DNA of 8,633 nucleotides from JBAZCO01 sp041654915. Its GTDB lineage: Bacteria > Bacillota > Clostridia > Christensenellales > DTU072. Position 1 is the stretch's first letter. The number at the start of each line of letters is the position of its first letter. The notes below the pieces were generated by a model, which was not told the origin of the DNA, made no database searches, and saw only the letters and a program-made list of their open reading frames with translations. The translations under genes and the position numbers were made by a program. Shown one piece after another: positions 7,401-8,633 of the stretch. The stretch is from the NCBI GenBank assembly GCA_041654915.1, contig JBAZCO010000077.1:1-8633 (forward strand), in the 5' to 3' direction.

Positions 7401-8067
7401 CAAACTACCCGGAACATATCCGCTCCGCCTAAATATTATTGGCAACGAGTATTACGAGGCATTGTCGGTAGAGGGCGCAAATATTATTATTGTTAAAAAG
7501 ATTATCGAAATTAGGGCAAACGATGCGCTCAAGATATACGGAAATACCGACCCGCAATTTACTTATTGGACAGAGGGCGATGTCGTTGTGGACGGCGAAA
7601 CAACAAACACCGTGCTAGTTTGGAATAACGGTGTACAGGATAAACTTGAAATCATTGTTGAGAGAGACCTTGGAGAGGATGTTTTGTTTGGTTCTACGGG
7701 CGAGATATTGGGCTATGCCATAAGATGCAGGCTTGCGCCGCCAAGTGCCAACAACCAAAACGACCGCTACATAGTAGACTTTAAGCTTGGCACATTTAGG
7801 ATACAGCGCCGAGTGTTAAATCAAACAATACAGTTTACTGGACTTAGCGGACTTTATGAAGACGGCTATCCCAAAAATATTACCGCCTACTACCTTACCG
7901 ATGTCACCAACATAATACTCGCACGGGATATAATATATACGGATAATCAAGGCAACATCTTGCCCGGCGCACCTACATCACAGGGCATATATACCGCTAC
8001 GATATCCAACAACTATCAAATTAGCGGCGAAAGGTCAAGAGAATTTATTATAGGTCCTCCTAGGTAA
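4333..8067 (+). CDS. Large cell-surface lipoprotein of bacterial Ig-like (group 3) and MBG-like repeats
   Basis: This 1244-residue protein starts with a lipoprotein signal: a Lys-containing n-region, a hydrophobic stretch 5-20 and the lipobox LAAC with Cys23. The rest, from about residue 35, is a chain of roughly ten beta-sandwich modules of 70-110 residues. Their recurring pattern is a 'Y.VGE.L' or similar start, a 'V.Y.NG/DG' middle and an 'AG.Y...V.Y....A.F.V.V' end. The last ~280 residues resemble MBG modules, for example 'ALKIYGNTDPQFTYW' at about 1063-1077. No catalytic motif, sortase signal or C-terminal membrane segment is seen, so anchoring is by the N-terminal lipid on the outer face of the membrane. 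Such proteins are usually adhesive or structural stalks; here no ligand can be named. It has its own promoter and is probably not part of the upstream operon. An in-frame ATG at 4282 is less likely as the start. Confidence 0.88.
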   Translation: MKHKLSLLLIILCVLAAVTLAACAGEVSPPKEVKEISVKSFPKILYYEKNPLSIAGAEINVYYKDNTSTTIAITSDMVSGYNKDTVGKQTITIEYAGSTATLEVEVRRLILQGVRLEHKETGSSIVHIELIQGGLLNLEEYSLRLLFQDGQSALIETIDEQSMVSGYTAAMAAGIYKARVNYQNFYAEFTVSVVSKVIQSVFVVNDTPIKREYFVGEEFSPEGLELVIQYDNNTQDNISYTQENAEDFAFSSVENRIFESDSFIFAQTRNLTQIRVTYLGDKEATFNVNIKTPLCIGMEIEFTDENGEQIDGRPQTYGLMREGEIYKSGVDAILEGDNINWATGRAKLIYEYGEPEYIYLNDPSVNGRTAGYSTTIPGNYTIALWYGEVEWSVPLNIIVKEKTPFKLLLSGTEDLESKIFVEGERINPDRVKYNVLYDNGDYLFYNGDDRRIAADEESWEFIRVVDMLSPESTLNATYITANQGMQTIYYQYENVAAAIIIEVNPLEVVSFIVTPPIKNYYAVGMAAEAANTNGYAYAEYNNNTFRTLGFSDDGVELGYYYEGERVYTFAEEGEYIARLTYRGVFAEYSVFVEAEVPQSLHVLTPPSKSEYISFNDINLNLITLKAVYPSGAEETFPLDNSHLYNTDKMRLGYQAVIVRYKGLTAEFAVTITGRRETSIEITKAPKSVYVVGEELDVSTLVINKNFNDASIPQEVREFPSLHWAFEIKNTQGNPSSLLTAGEKRLVITYTSNTAALTVECPIWVYSEAQITAITFNDNQPELNEVTEGGIMRRMLLVSKGEELNTVGLNLTVNYSTGASAEIDLLSSYVDYDKGYEKKDENGNPILSRKVTIRYAGKQTEMWIHIVYNRDVVSISVNTLPHTRILPELMPLKLTGGTIRRSFSDGTHDILPMTNGQVLASGYNTNPFANLAGGGIGINQLEQQITLQHLGRSTTFSLTTHRKLKVGEGDNMSYSDIVSFYGAVRVPSVEIIETIPSFTTPQWTLDYLYEGHWVQLNAAQGIYPKLPGTYPLRLNIIGNEYYEALSVEGANIIIVKKIIEIRANDALKIYGNTDPQFTYWTEGDVVVDGETTNTVLVWNNGVQDKLEIIVERDLGEDVLFGSTGEILGYAIRCRLAPPSANNQNDRYIVDFKLGTFRIQRRVLNQTIQFTGLSGLYEDGYPKNITAYYLTDVTNIILARDIIYTDNQGNILPGAPTSQGIYTATISNNYQISGERSREFIIGPPR
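4435..7221 (+). repeat. About ten tandem diverged Ig-like (Big_3-type) protein modules
   Basis: Approximate module starts by residue are 35, 111, 198, 296, 404, 507, 597, 676, 767 and 869, with the last ending near 963. The clearest 'Y.VGE' openings are YFVGEEF (module 3), IFVEGERI (5), YAVGMAA (6) and YVVGEEL (8). Module ends repeat a Gly-aromatic turn then a V-Y-x-G strand, such as ITIEYAGSTATLEVEV, VIVRYKGLTAEFAVTI and VTIRYAGKQTEMWIHI. I saw no long nucleotide identity between modules, so the duplications are old. Boundaries are estimates by eye. Confidence 0.65.
7222..8064 (+). repeat. Three C-terminal MBG-like modules of the lipoprotein
   Basis: Modules at residues of about 964-1056, 1057-1160 and 1161-1244 differ from the Ig-like ones before them. 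The middle one opens with 'IEIRANDALKIYGNTDP', matching the 'A..KVYGD.DP' start of MBG_2-type domains, and ends 'YIVDFKLGTFRIQRR', like 'Y.I.Y..G.L.I.KR'. The third holds 'LSGLYEDGYPKNITA' and 'GIYTATISN.NYQI'-like strands. MBG modules commonly sit near the end of long bacterial surface proteins. Confidence 0.55.
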
Positions 8068-8205
8068 TTCTTAAAACAAACTTTATAAGAGTAACGATAT
8101 TGCCGTGGGCGATTGGCTAAAAAAGAGAAAGCTCTTGCTTAAAATCAATATTGAAGTCAAAAAAGAACTAAAGCTGTATTTGTTTAGGTTACAGAAGGAG
8201 GGCAT
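8068..8205 (+). other. Intergenic gap between lipoprotein and aldolase-like genes
   Basis: These 138 nt contain no convincing promoter and only a 5-bp stem (AAGAG/CTCTT, 8123-8136) without a T run, so no terminator can be called. The downstream gene may therefore be read through from the lipoprotein gene. A 40-codon frame starting with GTG at 8105 and ending at 8227 spans most of the gap but has no good ribosome binding site. Confidence 0.5.
8195..8201 (+). promoter_or_regulatory. Strong ribosome binding site of the aldolase-like gene
   Basis: AAGGAGG is a perfect Shine-Dalgarno core, 4 nt before the ATG at 8206, slightly closer than ideal. An in-frame stop (TAG at 8185-8187) lies just upstream, so 8206 is the first possible ATG. 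Confidence 0.7.
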
Positions 8206-8633
8206 ATGCAGTATAAACATATATTAGAAATGACGGCTGTTTGTGCTTTGCTTGCCAAGTCGGGCAACTATCCCGCTACGGTTAGCGTTAGGTTGGGTGA
8301 CGACTTTTTAATGACAGACCCCGCAAAGCATCCGCAAGAGATTAGAGAAGAAGATATATTTAAAGTTACTGCCGATAAGGCGGCAGAGGGAATAACCTTA
8401 ATGCATAGCAAATTATATGCGGCAAGGAAAGATATAAACTCAATAATCACCTACACATCACCCTACACAAAGACGGCGGCGGATGTGTTGGATAATCTCC
8501 CTGCTGTGCTAAATGATATGGCACGCTTAGTAGGGCATTCAGTACGCACAGCGGCAGATTATACTCCTGCGGCGGTGATAAAAGCAATAAAGCGGCTAAA
8601 TGGTTGCCTTGTTAAAGAGCAGGGTGCGGTGCT
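8206..8633 (+). CDS. Class II aldolase/adducin-fold protein with substituted zinc site, 3' truncated by window edge
   Basis: 142 codons are visible and the frame runs off the window. The protein follows the class II (fuculose-phosphate-type) aldolase pattern: an N-terminal helix with 'LLAKSGN', then 'TVSVRLGDDFLMTDP', then 'MHSKLYAARKDINSIITYTSPY' in two parts (66-76 and 77-87), and 'AIKRLNGCLVKEQGAV' (127-142). Family enzymes bind Zn through an HxH in 'AVVHNH' and a third His in 'LLxxHG', and cleave sugar-phosphate C-C bonds. Here these positions read Thr82-Tyr-Thr84 and Gln139, so all three ligands are missing. His67 in the 'H..LY..R.D' helix is kept. By inference it is not a zinc-dependent aldolase; it may be a structural or regulatory homologue, or the first half of a two-domain protein. 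Start and frame are secure; function is unknown. Confidence 0.68.
   Translation, partial: MQYKHILEMTAVCALLAKSGNYPATVSVRLGDDFLMTDPAKHPQEIREEDIFKVTADKAAEGITLMHSKLYAARKDINSIITYTSPYTKTAADVLDNLPAVLNDMARLVGHSVRTAADYTPAAVIKAIKRLNGCLVKEQGAV

Noticed and set aside
8123..8136. AAGAG/CTCTT hairpin as terminator of the lipoprotein gene
   Set aside because: Only a 5-bp stem and no following T run.

Overview
The window reads as a stretch of a low-to-moderate GC Gram-positive-type genome, most likely an uncultured Bacillota/Clostridia-like gut bacterium. This is inferred from strong AGGAGG-type ribosome binding sites, an LAAC-type lipoprotein signal, a large lipoprotein made of bacterial Ig-like and MBG-like repeats, AT-rich intergenic DNA and TGA used as a stop. 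No rRNA, tRNA, CRISPR array, transposase or integrase is visible. All credible genes are on the + strand; I found nothing convincing on the - strand.

Left part (1-4095): four tightly packed genes that look like one operon. They are (i) the 3' end of a protein resembling the C-terminus of PHP-domain (CehA/McbA-type) metallo-phosphoesterases, (ii) a short glycerophosphodiester phosphodiesterase-like (GDPD) protein with unusual active-site substitutions, (iii) a Gfo/Idh/MocA-family NAD(P)-dependent oxidoreductase, and (iv) a 644-residue (alpha/alpha)6-barrel glycosidase related to the C-terminal domain of glycogen-debranching enzymes. Spacings are 16 nt, 8 nt and a 23-nt overlap. None of the three complete proteins has a signal peptide, so they probably act in the cytoplasm. 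A reasonable inference is a catabolic set for a sugar or oligosaccharide carrying a phosphate or glycerophosphate group: the glycosidase cleaves glycosidic bonds, the oxidoreductase handles the sugar, and the two phosphoesterase-like proteins remove the phospho-substituent. The operon's beginning lies before the window.

Middle (4096-4332): a very AT-rich 237-nt intergenic region with an imperfect GC-rich hairpin, a good sigma-70-type promoter and a 13-nt direct repeat spaced 41 nt apart. It separates the operon from the next transcription unit.

Right part (4333-8067): one 1244-residue lipoprotein consisting of a signal peptide followed by about ten highly diverged Ig-like modules and three C-terminal MBG-like modules, with no enzyme domain. 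After a 138-nt gap, the window ends inside a gene for a class II aldolase/adducin-fold protein (8206 onward) in which all three zinc-binding histidines of the family appear to be replaced. That apparent loss of the metal site is the most interesting observation here. I do not see a clearly new multi-gene system.
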